Positions 50,919 to 60,554 of a stretch of 64,000 bases of DNA are shown one piece after another. The notes beneath the pieces are model-generated. The model was not told the origin of the DNA. It made no database searches and was given only the letters and a program-made list of their open reading frames with translations. This DNA is from Paenirhizobium cremeum (lineage in GTDB: Bacteria; Pseudomonadota; Alphaproteobacteria; Rhizobiales; Rhizobiaceae): NCBI RefSeq assembly GCF_022884085.1, contig NZ_JAGGCS010000001.1:658848-722847 (forward strand), read 5' to 3'. The number at the start of each line of letters is the position of its first letter. Position 1 is the first letter of the stretch. Position numbers and translations under genes: made by a program.

Positions 50919-51193
50919 CAGTCGTCTCCGTCTGCGCCGACCTGAACGCCGGTTTCCGGATTGAAGATCACCTCGACCTTCTTGCCGTCCTTGATGCCGT
51001 AGACTTCATAGCATCCGTCCTCGACCTTGACCTGGCGGACATCGTAGCCGAGTTCGGTCGCCTTGGCCTTCATCGCATCCGTGCTCATCCACTTGTCCTG
51101 CGGAACGGAACCGCACTTGCCCTCTTCTTCGGCGTGGGCGACACCGCCGAAGACAGCGGCTGCGAGCAGGGTGGTAACAAGAATCTTCTTCAT
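50918..51193 (-). CDS. Periplasmic PepSY-domain protein, single-domain
   Basis: 91 residues: signal peptide (MKKILVTTLLAAAVFGGVAHA), then one PepSY domain (WMSTDAMKAKATELGYDV, DGCYEVYGIKDGKKVEVIFNPETG). Two cysteines, CGSVP and DGCYE, could pair. Coupled to cytochrome b561 in one operon; PepSY plus cytochrome b561 is a recurrent alphaproteobacterial pairing of unknown chemistry. Confidence 0.85.
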   Translation of the reverse strand: MKKILVTTLLAAAVFGGVAHAEEEGKCGSVPQDKWMSTDAMKAKATELGYDVRQVKVEDGCYEVYGIKDGKKVEVIFNPETGVQVGADGDD

Positions 51194-51288
51194 CGGATAA
51201 CATCCTTCACTGACCCGGTCGGGCACCATTGCTCCGAACCGTTGGCGGCAAGCTAGTCGAAGGGCGCTGAGCGATAGCTGACGAAGAA

Positions 51289-51306
51289 TGTCAGCGAAAT
51301 TTCAGC
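51289..51306. promoter_or_regulatory. Direct-repeat box for the adjacent OmpR-type regulator
   Basis: TGTCAGC and TTTCAGC are repeated with an 11-bp period, the spacing used by OmpR/PhoB-family dimers. The box lies between the divergent PepSY operons, 23 bp upstream of the two-component operon. Confidence 0.5.
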
Positions 51307-51328
51307 TTCCGGATGATATTGAGGATGG

Positions 51329-51697
51329 ATGAAGGGCAAGTTCGGGGCAGGTTCGGGATGGGTGGTCGGAATGGCGGCGGCATGCCTGCTGCTGCCGGGT
51401 CTCGTCCTCGGCCATCCCGCCGAGGCCCTCGCCGATGAGGATCGCTTTCACGCCGATACCGACGACGACCGGGACCGCATCCGCGAAAGCGTGGAAAAGG
51501 GCGAGATCAAGTCGCTGGCGGAGCTTCGCCGCATCGTTCTGTCCCGCGTCAGCGGCAAGATCGTCTCGACGGAGATCGGCCGGAAGGGCAAGACATTCAT
51601 TTACGAGTTCCGCGTCCTGAGCGCCGACGGGCGGCTGGTGGAGGTCGAGATCGATGCAGCCTCCGGCCTGATACGGGAGATCGAGAACGAGGAATGA
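51329..51697 (+). CDS. Secreted PepSY-domain protein, first gene of two-component operon
   Basis: 122 residues: signal or anchor segment (GWVVGMAAACLLLPGLVLG), an acidic stretch (DEDRFHADTDDDRDR), then a PepSY domain (LAELRRIVLSRVSGKIVSTEIG, about residues 63-84, and VEVEIDAASGLIREIENEE). It overlaps the response regulator by ATGA. Likely a periplasmic accessory sensor that modulates the kinase, in the way small periplasmic proteins modulate other rhizobial systems (inference). Confidence 0.85.
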   Translation: MKGKFGAGSGWVVGMAAACLLLPGLVLGHPAEALADEDRFHADTDDDRDRIRESVEKGEIKSLAELRRIVLSRVSGKIVSTEIGRKGKTFIYEFRVLSADGRLVEVEIDAASGLIREIENEE

Positions 51698-52359
51698 GAA
51701 TCCTGCTGATCGAAGACGACATGCTGATCGCCCGCGACGTGATCGCCAATCTGGAGCGGGCGGGCTTCATGGTCGTGCACGAAAAGGACGGCGAAGCCGG
51801 CTGGTTCACCGGCGACGGCGAGGATTTCGCCGCGATCGTACTCGATCTCGGCCTGCCGGGAATGGACGGCCTTTCGGTGCTGAAACGCTGGCGCGGCTCG
51901 GGCCGCACGACGCCGGTGCTGATTCTTACGGCACGCGGCAACTGGCAGGAGCGCGTGGAAGGCATCGACGCCGGCGCAGACGACTACCTGACCAAGCCCT
52001 TTCAGATGGCCGAGCTTCTGGCGAGGCTGCGTGCCATCATTCGCCGCAGCGCCGGCCAGGCCAACCCGGTCATCACCATCGGCGGCCTGTCCATCGACAC
52101 CCGCACGAAGGCGGTGATGCTCGACGGCATGCCTGTCGACCTGACGCCGCTCGAATATCGCTGCCTCGCCTTCCTCGCCCACAACCAGGAGCGCAGCGTT
52201 TCCCAGATGGAACTGACGGAACAGCTCTATGCGCAGGACTTCGAGCGCGACAGCAATTCCGTCGAAGTGCTCGTCGGACGCCTGCGCCGCAAGCTCGGCA
52301 AGGACGTCATCACCACCCGGCGGGGCTATGGCTACCGGATCGGCGGAAGCGACGGATGA
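51694..52359 (+). CDS. OmpR-family response regulator
   Basis: 221 residues. Receiver domain with Asp51 (AIVLDLGLPGMDG) and Lys in DYLTKPFQM, and a C-terminal winged helix (VDLTPLEYRCLAFLAHNQE, VEVLVGRLRRKLG, TRRGYGYRIGG). Resembles PhoP/FeuP-type regulators of rhizobia. Overlaps PepSY and kinase genes by ATGA on both sides. Confidence 0.92.
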   Translation: MRILLIEDDMLIARDVIANLERAGFMVVHEKDGEAGWFTGDGEDFAAIVLDLGLPGMDGLSVLKRWRGSGRTTPVLILTARGNWQERVEGIDAGADDYLTKPFQMAELLARLRAIIRRSAGQANPVITIGGLSIDTRTKAVMLDGMPVDLTPLEYRCLAFLAHNQERSVSQMELTEQLYAQDFERDSNSVEVLVGRLRRKLGKDVITTRRGYGYRIGGSDG

Positions 52360-53702
52360 TGCAGTCGATCCGCGGTCGTTTCCTGCTGGTCTCGCTGGTC
52401 AGCGTCGTGCTGGCTCTGGCCATGGCGAGCGTCGTGCTGGTCTCGCTCTTCACCCGCAACCTGGAAACCCGCATCGACCACGAGCTGACCGGCCACATCG
52501 ACAACATCGCCGGCGCACTGCGCTTTGCCGCGGATGGCGCCCTGCTCCTTCCGGAACGGCCGGTGGACCGCCGCTTCGAGGAAGCCTATGGCGGTCTTTA
52601 CTGGCAGGTGGAAGACGATGCCAGAAAAGGTGAGCTGCGCTCCGCATCCCTTTGGGATTATTCGCTTCCCCTGCCTGACGACGAACAGGAGACCGGCAAT
52701 ATCCACCGCTACCGGCTACCGGGACCGGAAGGCACCGACCTGATCGTGCAGGAACGCAAGATTATCTTCGCCGCCCCGGACGGACGTCGCGCGATCCGTG
52801 TTGCCGCAGCCATCGACGGCGCGGTCGTCGCCGATGCGCGCCGCGCCTTCGCCTTCGACATCATTCCCTACATGGTGGCGCTCGCCGTCTTCCTGATCGC
52901 GGCGTCGCTGGCCCAGCTCACCTACGGCCTCAGGCCGATCTCCTCGGTCAGCGAGGGCCTGGACCGCATCCGCGAACGCAAGGCGGAAAGGCTGACCGGC
53001 GCCTTTCCGCGCGAGTTGCGCGGCGTCGTCGCCGCCGTCAACCAGTTGCTCGACGCCCAGTCACGCCTGATCGACAAGGCAAAGGCGCGCGCCGCCGATC
53101 TCGCCCATGGCCTGAAGACCCCGCTCACGGTGCTGTCGAACGATGCCGAAACGCTCCGGCAACGCGGTGAGACGGAAATCGCCGACGAACTCTCCCACCT
53201 CGCCGGCGTGATGAAAGCGCATGTGGAGCATGAACTGACCCGCAGCCGCATCGCGGCCAGCGCAGAACTGCGCAAGTCCGATGCCGACCTCGCCGCCTCG
53301 CTCGGCGTCATCGTGCGAACATTGAAGCGCACCCCGCGCGGCGAGGCGCTGGACTGGAACATCGCGGTCGCCCCCGGCATTGCGGTCGGCGTCGATCCCC
53401 TCGACCTGCAGGAGATGCTGGGCAACATCCTCGATAATGCCGTCAAATGGGGTCGCTCGCGCATTCGCGTCATGTCGGCCAGTCGGGACGGACGACCGGT
53501 CCTCACCATCGAGGACGACGGCCCCGGCGCCGATCCCGCCGGGCTCCGCACCATCATGCAACGGGGCACGCGGCTCGACCTGAAGACGCCCGGCACCGGC
53601 ATCGGGCTTGCCATCGTCCGTGATATCGCGGACGTCTACGGCCTCGACATCGAGGCCGAAAACGTTGCGGCGGGCGGCTTTCGCGTCACCATCCGCTTCT
53701 GA
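52356..53702 (+). CDS. Sensor histidine kinase
   Basis: 448 residues. TM1 at about 10 to 32, a periplasmic domain 33 to 167, TM2 about 168 to 190, a HAMP-like linker, His251 (LAHGLKTPLTVL) and the HATPase domain with NILDNAVKWG, DDGPGAD and GTGIGLAI. Similar in plan to PhoQ-type kinases. It pairs with the regulator and the upstream PepSY protein; the sensed signal is unknown. Confidence 0.92.
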   Translation: MMQSIRGRFLLVSLVSVVLALAMASVVLVSLFTRNLETRIDHELTGHIDNIAGALRFAADGALLLPERPVDRRFEEAYGGLYWQVEDDARKGELRSASLWDYSLPLPDDEQETGNIHRYRLPGPEGTDLIVQERKIIFAAPDGRRAIRVAAAIDGAVVADARRAFAFDIIPYMVALAVFLIAASLAQLTYGLRPISSVSEGLDRIRERKAERLTGAFPRELRGVVAAVNQLLDAQSRLIDKAKARAADLAHGLKTPLTVLSNDAETLRQRGETEIADELSHLAGVMKAHVEHELTRSRIAASAELRKSDADLAASLGVIVRTLKRTPRGEALDWNIAVAPGIAVGVDPLDLQEMLGNILDNAVKWGRSRIRVMSASRDGRPVLTIEDDGPGADPAGLRTIMQRGTRLDLKTPGTGIGLAIVRDIADVYGLDIEAENVAAGGFRVTIRF

Positions 53703-53993
53703 CGTCTTCGCTGCATTGCAAAAACATTTCTTGACTTTCAGAAGGAAAAGAGCCATTTGCAGGAACAGCTTTCCCCTTCCGGCCGCCGCGTGAGCGTGCC
53801 CAGCGACAACTGAGACGCGAAGAAGGCAAGGCGCAGGTTATGGATAACGGCCGCACGAGCGGTGCATGCGCTGGAAAGCTTTTTCCAACTTACAAGTTCC
53901 CATTTCACGCGGGGTTCTTGACGCCACGAACAGACAGCACCGCAGAACGCGATGCAGTCCGATGGCTCGTGGCGCCCCCGAAAGGTACAGACT

Positions 53994-55388
53994 TTGACCA
54001 CTTTTCATGACCTCGGCCTGTCGCACAAGATCGTCTCGACGCTCTCGACCATTGGTTTCGAAACCGCAACGCCGATTCAGGAGCAGGCCATCCCGCTGGT
54101 GCTCCAGGGCCGCGACCTCGTCGGCCTCGCCCAGACCGGCACCGGCAAGACGGCCGCCTTCGGCCTGCCGATCATCGAAATGCTGATGACGAACGGCGAC
54201 CGGCCGAAGCCGCGCTCGACGCGCGTGCTGATCCTCGCCCCCACCCGCGAACTGGTGAACCAGATCGGCGACAACCTGCGCAGCTTCGTGCGCAAGACCC
54301 CGCTCAAGATCATTCAGGTCGTCGGCGGCGCCTCGATCAACAAGCAGCAGTTCCAGCTCGAGCGCGGCGCCGACATTCTCGTCGCCACCCCCGGCCGCCT
54401 GCTCGACCTGATCGAGCGCCAGGCCGTGACGCTGCGCGACATCACCCATCTGGTGCTCGACGAGGCCGACCAGATGCTTGACCTCGGCTTCATCCACGAC
54501 CTGCGCAAGATCGCCCGCATGGTACCGAAGGACCGCCAGACGCTGCTCTTCTCGGCCACCATGCCGAAGACCATCGCCGACCTCGCCGCAAGCTTCCTGA
54601 CCGACCCGGTCAAGGTGGAAGTCGCACCTCCCGGCAAGGCCGCCGACAAGGTCGAGCAGTACGTGCATTTCGTCAATGGCCAGAACCACAAGACTGAAAT
54701 GCTGAAGAAGATCCTGGCGGACAATCCGGATGGCCGCTCGATTGTCTTCCTGCGCACCAAGCACGGCGCGGAAAAGCTGATGAAGCACCTGGACATCACC
54801 GGCTTCTCGGTCGCCTCGATCCACGGCAACAAGAGCCAGGGCCAGCGCGAACGCGCGCTCAAGGGCTTCCGTGACGGCGCCTTCAAGACGCTGATCGCCA
54901 CGGACGTTGCCGCCCGCGGCATCGACATTCCGGCCGTCAGCCATGTCTTCAACTACGACCTGCCGGAAGTTCCGGACGCTTACGTGCACCGCATCGGCCG
55001 CACGGCGCGCGCCGGCCGCGACGGCATCGCCATTGCCTTCTGCGGCCCGGACGAAGGCCGCCTACTGCGCGACATCGAACGCCTGATGGGCATCGAAATC
55101 CCGGTCGCAAGCGGCGAAGCGCCGGCAAACCTCAGCCGTCCGGCCCGCCCGCAGCGTCGTGGCGGCGGCGGTGGCGGCGGCAACAACCGCAACCATCAGG
55201 GCCAGGGCCGCAGCAAGCATGAAGGCGAGGCACGTTCGGCCCATGGCGACGGACGTCCCGCCCAGAAGCAGGGCCATCGCAAGGGCAATGGCGGCGGACG
55301 CCCCGGCGGCCACGCCAATGCCGGTCAAGGCAAGCCGGGCGGCTCCCGCCCCGCAAACCAGCAGCGCAATCGTCGCCGCGAGGCTTAA
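53994..55388 (+). CDS. rhlE: DEAD-box RNA helicase, RhlE type
   Basis: 464 residues. Q motif TPIQEQAIP, Walker A AQTGTGKTAAF near 47, DEAD near 155, SAT near 185 and HRIGRTARAG near 330, then a long Gly/Arg/Asn/Gln-rich tail from about 385 of the RhlE type. The TTG at 53994 (TTG-ACC-ACT-TTT) gives the family N-terminus TTFHDLGL and has AAGG eight bases upstream; an ATG at 53952 would add 14 unrelated residues. A long 290-bp leader without genes precedes it, as for cold-shock helicases. Confidence 0.9.
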   Translation: MTTFHDLGLSHKIVSTLSTIGFETATPIQEQAIPLVLQGRDLVGLAQTGTGKTAAFGLPIIEMLMTNGDRPKPRSTRVLILAPTRELVNQIGDNLRSFVRKTPLKIIQVVGGASINKQQFQLERGADILVATPGRLLDLIERQAVTLRDITHLVLDEADQMLDLGFIHDLRKIARMVPKDRQTLLFSATMPKTIADLAASFLTDPVKVEVAPPGKAADKVEQYVHFVNGQNHKTEMLKKILADNPDGRSIVFLRTKHGAEKLMKHLDITGFSVASIHGNKSQGQRERALKGFRDGAFKTLIATDVAARGIDIPAVSHVFNYDLPEVPDAYVHRIGRTARAGRDGIAIAFCGPDEGRLLRDIERLMGIEIPVASGEAPANLSRPARPQRRGGGGGGGNNRNHQGQGRSKHEGEARSAHGDGRPAQKQGHRKGNGGGRPGGHANAGQGKPGGSRPANQQRNRRREA

Positions 55389-55424
55389 GCGGATCTTTCC
55401 GCTGAGAGATGACGACAAGACCGG

Positions 55425-55455
55425 AGGCGCGGTTCAGACCGCGCCTTTTTCTTTT
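55425..55455 (+). terminator. Rho-independent terminator of the helicase gene
   Basis: AGGCGCGGT-TCAG-ACCGCGCCT forms a perfect 9-bp stem followed by TTTTCTTTT. It begins 37 bp after the stop codon. Confidence 0.9.
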
Positions 55456-55577
55456 GAGCGACGTTCTAATCCGCCGGCTACCCCTCACCCCGCTCGATTG
55501 GGCCATCAGGCTGTGATAACCACATCTTCACACCGCGAGAGGGCGGTGATTCCGTCCGGCCCGTGACGAGGAACTGC

Positions 55578-55976
55578 ATGGTGAGATTGCTTATCGCCGT
55601 CCTGACGACCCTTTCCCTGGTGGCGCCCGCAAGCGCAGAGTCGAAAATCGACATATTGACCATCCTCGACCAGTTCATGATTTCCAAAGCGATCGCATCG
55701 AAATGCGCGCGTCCCGATGAAACAAAGATTGCGAAGTTCTTTCTGAACATGGAAACTGTGAGGTTCTATGCAACTCAGAGGCTGAAGGAAATGTACCCGA
55801 AGGCCACCGACGAGATGATCGCCAAGGGCGCGGTGCAACGGCAGGCTGTATTCGATAAGGGGGTTTCGGAAATTATCGCCAAGGAAGGTTGCGACAGCCC
55901 TCAAATCAAGGAAGCGCTCAGGCGCTTCGATGTGCAGGCCGACATGAACCTGTTTGCGTCGACGAAGGACAAATAG
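55578..55976 (+). CDS. Small secreted protein of unknown function
   Basis: 132 residues with signal peptide (MVRLLIAVLTTLSLVAPASA, cleavage ASA-ES). The mature part is helical and charged, with two cysteines (SKCARPD and KEGCDSP) that could form a disulphide. ATG at 55578 follows GAGGAA; a GTG 15 bases upstream is an alternative. I recognise no family. Convergent with the EamA transporter gene. Confidence 0.6.
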   Translation: MVRLLIAVLTTLSLVAPASAESKIDILTILDQFMISKAIASKCARPDETKIAKFFLNMETVRFYATQRLKEMYPKATDEMIAKGAVQRQAVFDKGVSEIIAKEGCDSPQIKEALRRFDVQADMNLFASTKDK

Positions 55977-55988
55977 TCTTCGCCCCTT

Positions 55989-56873
55989 TCATCCCCGCGT
56001 CCTGTCCACCTTCCGGTTCGTGAGATAGACGCCGAGAACGGCGATCACAGTACCGACGATCATGGGAAGCGACAGCCGCTCGCCAAAAGCAATGGCCGCT
56101 TCGATAGCGGCAAGCGGCGGCACGAGATAAATCAGCGATGCAGCCTTGGAAACATCGCCGCGCCGGATGAGATAGAGCAGAAGCGCGATTGCGCCCATGG
56201 AAATGCCGACGACCGACCAGGCGAGCGTAGCGAACAGGCCGAAGCCCCAGACGACCCGCAGGTTTTCCAGAATGAGCGCCGCCGGCACGGTGACGATCAG
56301 CGCGCCGACATATTGCAGGGCCGCGACCGCTCTGAGATCGCCATCCTTCAGGAACCGCTTCTGATAGAGAGTGCCGGCCGTGACGCAGGCCATGCCCAGC
56401 ACATTGACGACGACGGCATAGACCGGGATCGCCCCGGCATCGACCGCAAGCAGGTTCGGCAGCACCGCGACGGCAATCCCGGCAAAGCCGAGAAGCAATC
56501 CTACACGCTGGCTCACGCCGAGCCTCTCCTTAATCAGCACCGCCGCGGCGACGCCGGTCATCAAGGGCTGGAGGCCCGCGATGATGCCCGACAGCGACGC
56601 GGGCACGCCCTGCCCGATCGCCCACCACAGCATGCCGAGATAAAGGCCGTGCAGGAACATGCCCGAAACGATCGCATGGAAAACGGCGGAACAGCCGCGC
56701 GGCCAGCGGACGCCCGTGACGCGACAGAGAATGTAAAACAGAACGGCCGCAACGGCATAGCGCAGGGCAAGAAAGGTCAACGGGTCCGCAAAGAGCGTCG
56801 CATATTTGGCCGCGACCCAGCCAGTCGACCACAGAAGCACGAAAAGGACCGGCGCAAGTCGGCTGAGCGTCAT
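55989..56873 (-). CDS. EamA-family (DMT) transporter
   Basis: 294 residues with ten hydrophobic segments in two EamA repeats (APVLFVLLWSTGWVAAKYA at the start, SLIYLVPPLAAIEAAIAFGE in the second). Drug/metabolite superfamily exporter; substrate unknown. ATG at 56873 with AGGA upstream is preferred to a TTG at 56891. Confidence 0.85.
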   Translation of the reverse strand: MTLSRLAPVLFVLLWSTGWVAAKYATLFADPLTFLALRYAVAAVLFYILCRVTGVRWPRGCSAVFHAIVSGMFLHGLYLGMLWWAIGQGVPASLSGIIAGLQPLMTGVAAAVLIKERLGVSQRVGLLLGFAGIAVAVLPNLLAVDAGAIPVYAVVVNVLGMACVTAGTLYQKRFLKDGDLRAVAALQYVGALIVTVPAALILENLRVVWGFGLFATLAWSVVGISMGAIALLLYLIRRGDVSKAASLIYLVPPLAAIEAAIAFGERLSLPMIVGTVIAVLGVYLTNRKVDRTRG

Positions 56874-57246
56874 AGGCGTTTTCCTAACCAATCGCCCTGT
56901 CCGAAAACAAGGTCACAGGACGCGCTCCTAACCGCAGCAAGGGAGCCCGTCAAAAGAGTTTCCTTGCGGCCAATGATGAATTTTCTTGACGCATGCCGCG
57001 CCGAAAAAAAATTCGCGCCCCCGCATGTTCATATTTTAGGCAACATCGGCGCCGTTGCGGCAATCCTCCTCCGACTTTGGGTCAACGGAGATGGCCGAGA
57101 CGGCCTGACGCAGTATCAAAATGCCGAAAATCTGATGGAAATATAGGCTGTTGCCGATTTTTCGATCCATGGAAATTCTTAGCCTCCCACTCCGCAGGCT
57201 TCTTGCATTGCCCGAAACGTTGTATTCAAATGGCAAAAAAATGGGG
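56874..57246. other. Intergenic region upstream of the ATP-grasp operon
   Basis: No gene seen. It would hold the divergent promoters of the EamA gene and the CP-ATP-grasp operon; a TTGACG element at about 56990 is present but no convincing -10 follows. Tracts of A (57004-57011) and an inverted pair around 57092 (GGCCGAGACGGCC) are the only structure noted. Confidence 0.4.
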
Positions 57247-58665
57247 ATGGCGCCGTTGGCATTTGATGAAATGATGAATGCGGACAGCAGTCCGCGAACG
57301 CCCTACCGGAACTACCATGAGTGGTATTCGAATCAGGACCCGGCGCGATTGATCGCCAAGTCGCGAGACGCCGAAAACATCTTCCGCAAGACAGGCATCA
57401 CCTTCGCAGTCTACGGACACGAAGACTCAGCCGAAAAGCTCATACCCTTCGACATCATTCCCCGCATCATCTCCGGCAGCGAATGGCGGCGACTCGCCCA
57501 GGGGATCGAACAGCGCGTTCTGGCGCTCAACGCCTTTCTCGACGACATCTATCACAAGCAGGAAATCATTAAGGCGGGCCGCATTCCCCGCGAACTGATC
57601 GAGAAGAACGAGGCTTTCCTGCCCGAAATGATCGGCTTCCGCCCGCCGGGCGGCGTCTACACCCATATCGTTGGCACCGACATCGTGCGCACCGGCGAAG
57701 ACCAGTTCTACGTGCTGGAAGACAATGCCCGCACGCCGTCGGGCGTCAGCTACATGCTGGAAAACCGCGAAACCATGATGCAGATGTTTCCGGAACTCTT
57801 CCAGCTCAACAAGGTGCAGCGTGTCGAGGACTATCCCTACCTGCTGCGCCAGTCGCTGGCATCCCTCGCCCCTCCGGGCTGCAAGGGCAAGCCGCGCGTC
57901 GCGGTGCTCACCCCCGGCATCTACAACTCCGCCTATTACGAGCACTCCTTCCTTGCCGACATGATGGGCGTGGAGCTGGTCGAAGGTTCGGACCTCCGCG
58001 TCATCGACGGCAAGGTGAAGATGCGCACCACCCGCGGCTACGAGGCGATCGACGTGCTCTACCGCCGCGTCGACGACGACTTCCTCGATCCCTTGACCTT
58101 CCGTCCCGATTCCGCGCTCGGCGTGCCCGGCATCATGGACGTCTACCGGGCCGGCAACATCACCATCGCCAATGCGCCGGGCACCGGCATTTCCGACGAC
58201 AAGGCGATCTATTCCTACATGCCCGAGATCGTCGAGTTCTATACCGGCCGCAAGGCGCTTCTGGAAAACGTGCCGACCTGGCGCTGCTCGGAAGCCGACA
58301 GCCTGAAATACGTGCTGGAGCATCTGGAGGAACTGGTCGTCAAGGAAGTCCACGGTTCCGGCGGCTACGGCATGCTGGTCGGCCCGACCGCCTCGAAGAA
58401 GGAGCGGGCCGTCTTCGCCGAGAAGCTGAAGAGCCGGCCGAACAACTACATCGCCCAGCCGACGCTTTCCTTGTCGACCGTGCCGATCCTCGTCAACAAG
58501 GGGATCGCGCCGCGCCACGTCGATCTTCGTCCCTATGTCCTTGTCTCCGACAAGGTGCAGATCATCCCCGGCGGCCTGACCCGCGTGGCCCTGAAACAGG
58601 GTTCGCTCGTCGTCAACTCCTCCCAGGGAGGCGGCACCAAGGACACCTGGGTACTGGAGGACTGA
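57247..58665 (+). CDS. Circularly permuted ATP-grasp protein (DUF404/DUF407)
   Basis: About 472 residues. Motifs FDIIPRIISGSEWRRLAQGI near 65, LEDNARTPSGVSYMLENRE near 160 and EVHGSGGYGMLVGPTASKKE near 375 define the CP_ATPgrasp family of predicted peptide ligases. The start is unclear: the family begins MAFDEM, so ATG 57247 or TTG 57256 (preceded by GGGGATGG) are likeliest; a longer ATG at 57151 has no support. First gene of the operon with alpha-E and transglutaminase proteins, a unit predicted to synthesise or attach short peptides. Confidence 0.88.
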   Translation: MAPLAFDEMMNADSSPRTPYRNYHEWYSNQDPARLIAKSRDAENIFRKTGITFAVYGHEDSAEKLIPFDIIPRIISGSEWRRLAQGIEQRVLALNAFLDDIYHKQEIIKAGRIPRELIEKNEAFLPEMIGFRPPGGVYTHIVGTDIVRTGEDQFYVLEDNARTPSGVSYMLENRETMMQMFPELFQLNKVQRVEDYPYLLRQSLASLAPPGCKGKPRVAVLTPGIYNSAYYEHSFLADMMGVELVEGSDLRVIDGKVKMRTTRGYEAIDVLYRRVDDDFLDPLTFRPDSALGVPGIMDVYRAGNITIANAPGTGISDDKAIYSYMPEIVEFYTGRKALLENVPTWRCSEADSLKYVLEHLEELVVKEVHGSGGYGMLVGPTASKKERAVFAEKLKSRPNNYIAQPTLSLSTVPILVNKGIAPRHVDLRPYVLVSDKVQIIPGGLTRVALKQGSLVVNSSQGGGTKDTWVLED

Positions 58666-58668
58666 ACC

Positions 58669-59610
58669 ATGCTGGGCAGAACCGCAAACGGACTATACTG
58701 GATGTTCCGCTACATCGAGCGGGCCGAAAACATCGCCCGCCTCGTGGACGCCGGCCTCAGGATGTCGCTGACCCGCACCGGCGCCACGGACGACGACTGG
58801 GGGGCCGTGCTTCTCAGCGCCGACGTACGCGAGGGTTACGACGCCGCCCACCCGAAGCTGACAAGCGCCGACGCGATCGACTATCTGCTGCGCGATCTCG
58901 CCAACCCGTCGAGCGTGATGTCATGCATCGATTCCGGCCGCAACAATGCCCGCATGGTGCGCACGGCGCTAACCCGCGAGACCTGGGAAGCGACCAATGA
59001 ATGCTGGATCGAACTCAAGCATCTTTTAGGCCGCAAGCTGAAATCGGCCGACCTTCCCGAGGTGATCGACACCGTGAAACGCCGCGCCGGCCTGATCCGC
59101 GGCGCCTTCCACGGCTCGATGCTGCGCAACGAGATCTATAACTTCGCGCGGATCGGAACCTTCATCGAACGGGCCGACAACACCAGCCGCATCCTCGACG
59201 TGAAATATTACGTGCTGTTGCCGGCCGTCACCCAGGTCGGCTCCTCGCTCGACAACATGCAGTGGGAATCGATCCTCCGGTCGGTCTCGGCGCATCGCTC
59301 CTACCGCTGGGTTTATGACGGCGAATACCGTGCGGCCAACATCGCCGATTTCCTGATCCTCAACGGCCAGATGCCGCGCTCGCTCGCTTACTCCTACGAG
59401 AAGATCGTCAGCAATCTCGGCTATCTCGCCAGGGAATACGGCCAGCGGTTGCCGGCCCATGACACGGCCGATTCCGTTCGCGCGACGCTGAGTTCCTGCA
59501 ATATCAGCGCCATCATGGATCAGGGACTGCACGAATTCCTCGACAATTTCATCGCCCGCAACAACCAGCTCGGCAATGAAATCACCGAGGGTTATCGCTT
59601 CTACAGCTGA
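58669..59610 (+). CDS. Alpha-E domain protein (DUF403)
   Basis: 313 residues, all-helical Alpha-E family: MLGRTANGLYWMFRYIERAEN at the N-terminus, ARMVRTALTRETWEATNECW near 102, FARIGTFIERADNTSRILDVKY near 160. Always found with CP-ATP-grasp proteins, role unknown, possibly a scaffold. Three bases separate it from the ATP-grasp gene. Confidence 0.9.
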   Translation: MLGRTANGLYWMFRYIERAENIARLVDAGLRMSLTRTGATDDDWGAVLLSADVREGYDAAHPKLTSADAIDYLLRDLANPSSVMSCIDSGRNNARMVRTALTRETWEATNECWIELKHLLGRKLKSADLPEVIDTVKRRAGLIRGAFHGSMLRNEIYNFARIGTFIERADNTSRILDVKYYVLLPAVTQVGSSLDNMQWESILRSVSAHRSYRWVYDGEYRAANIADFLILNGQMPRSLAYSYEKIVSNLGYLAREYGQRLPAHDTADSVRATLSSCNISAIMDQGLHEFLDNFIARNNQLGNEITEGYRFYS

Positions 59611-59629
59611 CGGCAGGCGGGACACCATC

Positions 59630-60454
59630 ATGCGGCTCAAGATCACCCATACCACCGAATACCAGTATGCCGAGCCGGTAGCCTATTCGCTCCAGCGGCT
59701 GCGGCTGTCGCCCGTTGCAGGCCCCGGACAGGAGGTCCTGTCCTGGCACATCGCCGTCGACGGCGCCGTCGTCGAAGCCGGTTTCCACGACCAGTTCGGC
59801 AATCATGTCCATCTCGTCTCGACCGAGGGCGACAGCTCCAAGGTCCATATCGTCGCGAGCGGCGAAGTCGAGACCGAGGACCGCGCCGGCGTTTTCGGCC
59901 CCCATGTCGGCTATTGCCCGCTGTGGCTTTTCCTGCGCGAGACGCCCCGCACCAGGGCCGGCAAGCTGACCAAGGAGCTTGCCAAGGGCCTTTCCGGCAC
60001 AACCGACCTTGAGCGCATGCATGACCTGATGGGCACGATCCACAAGGCGGTCGCCTACCGCCCCGGCGAAACCGGCACGGAGACGACGGCGGAACAGGCG
60101 CTCGAGGCCGGCCACGGCGTCTGCCAGGATCATGCGCATATCTTCATCGCCGCCACCCGGCTGATGAACATTCCCGCCCGCTATGTCTCGGGCTATCTGA
60201 TGATGGACGGCGTGGCCGAGCAGATGGCGACCCATGCCTGGGCCGAGGTGTTTCTTCCCGGCCTCGGATGGGTCGGTTTCGACGCGGCCAACGATCATTG
60301 CCCCGATGCCCGCTATGTCCGCATCGCCTCCGGCCTCTGCTATGCCGATGCCGCTCCCGTCTCCGGAATGCGGATCGGCCGCGCCGGAGAAGACCTTGCG
60401 GTCAAGGTGGTGGTGGAGCCGAAACTCCAGAGTCAAAGCCAGAGCCAGAGCTGA
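59630..60454 (+). CDS. Transglutaminase-like cysteine protease/amidase
   Basis: 274 residues. N-terminal bacterial transglutaminase domain (MRLKITHTTEYQYAEPVAYSL), then the catalytic core with Cys in GHGVCQDHAHIFI near 165, His in ATHAWAEVF near 203 and Asp in GFDAANDHC near 219, so the triad is intact. Probably cleaves or transfers the amide bonds made by the ATP-grasp partner (inference). C-terminus ends in SQSQSQS. Last member of the three-gene unit. Confidence 0.9.
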   Translation: MRLKITHTTEYQYAEPVAYSLQRLRLSPVAGPGQEVLSWHIAVDGAVVEAGFHDQFGNHVHLVSTEGDSSKVHIVASGEVETEDRAGVFGPHVGYCPLWLFLRETPRTRAGKLTKELAKGLSGTTDLERMHDLMGTIHKAVAYRPGETGTETTAEQALEAGHGVCQDHAHIFIAATRLMNIPARYVSGYLMMDGVAEQMATHAWAEVFLPGLGWVGFDAANDHCPDARYVRIASGLCYADAAPVSGMRIGRAGEDLAVKVVVEPKLQSQSQSQS

Positions 60455-60554
60455 GGCAGGCGCCCTTCCCCTGCACTTTCCCGCGCCCGATGGGTTCCGC
60501 AAGCCCGGCGCCAAGTCCGGATGTTCTCCTTGAGGGCTCAAGGGAGAATCGCGC

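Noticed and set aside
55159..55388. Gly/Arg-rich low-complexity tail of the helicase as a repeat or frameshift
   Set aside because: Such tails are normal in RhlE-type helicases and the reading frame is intact.
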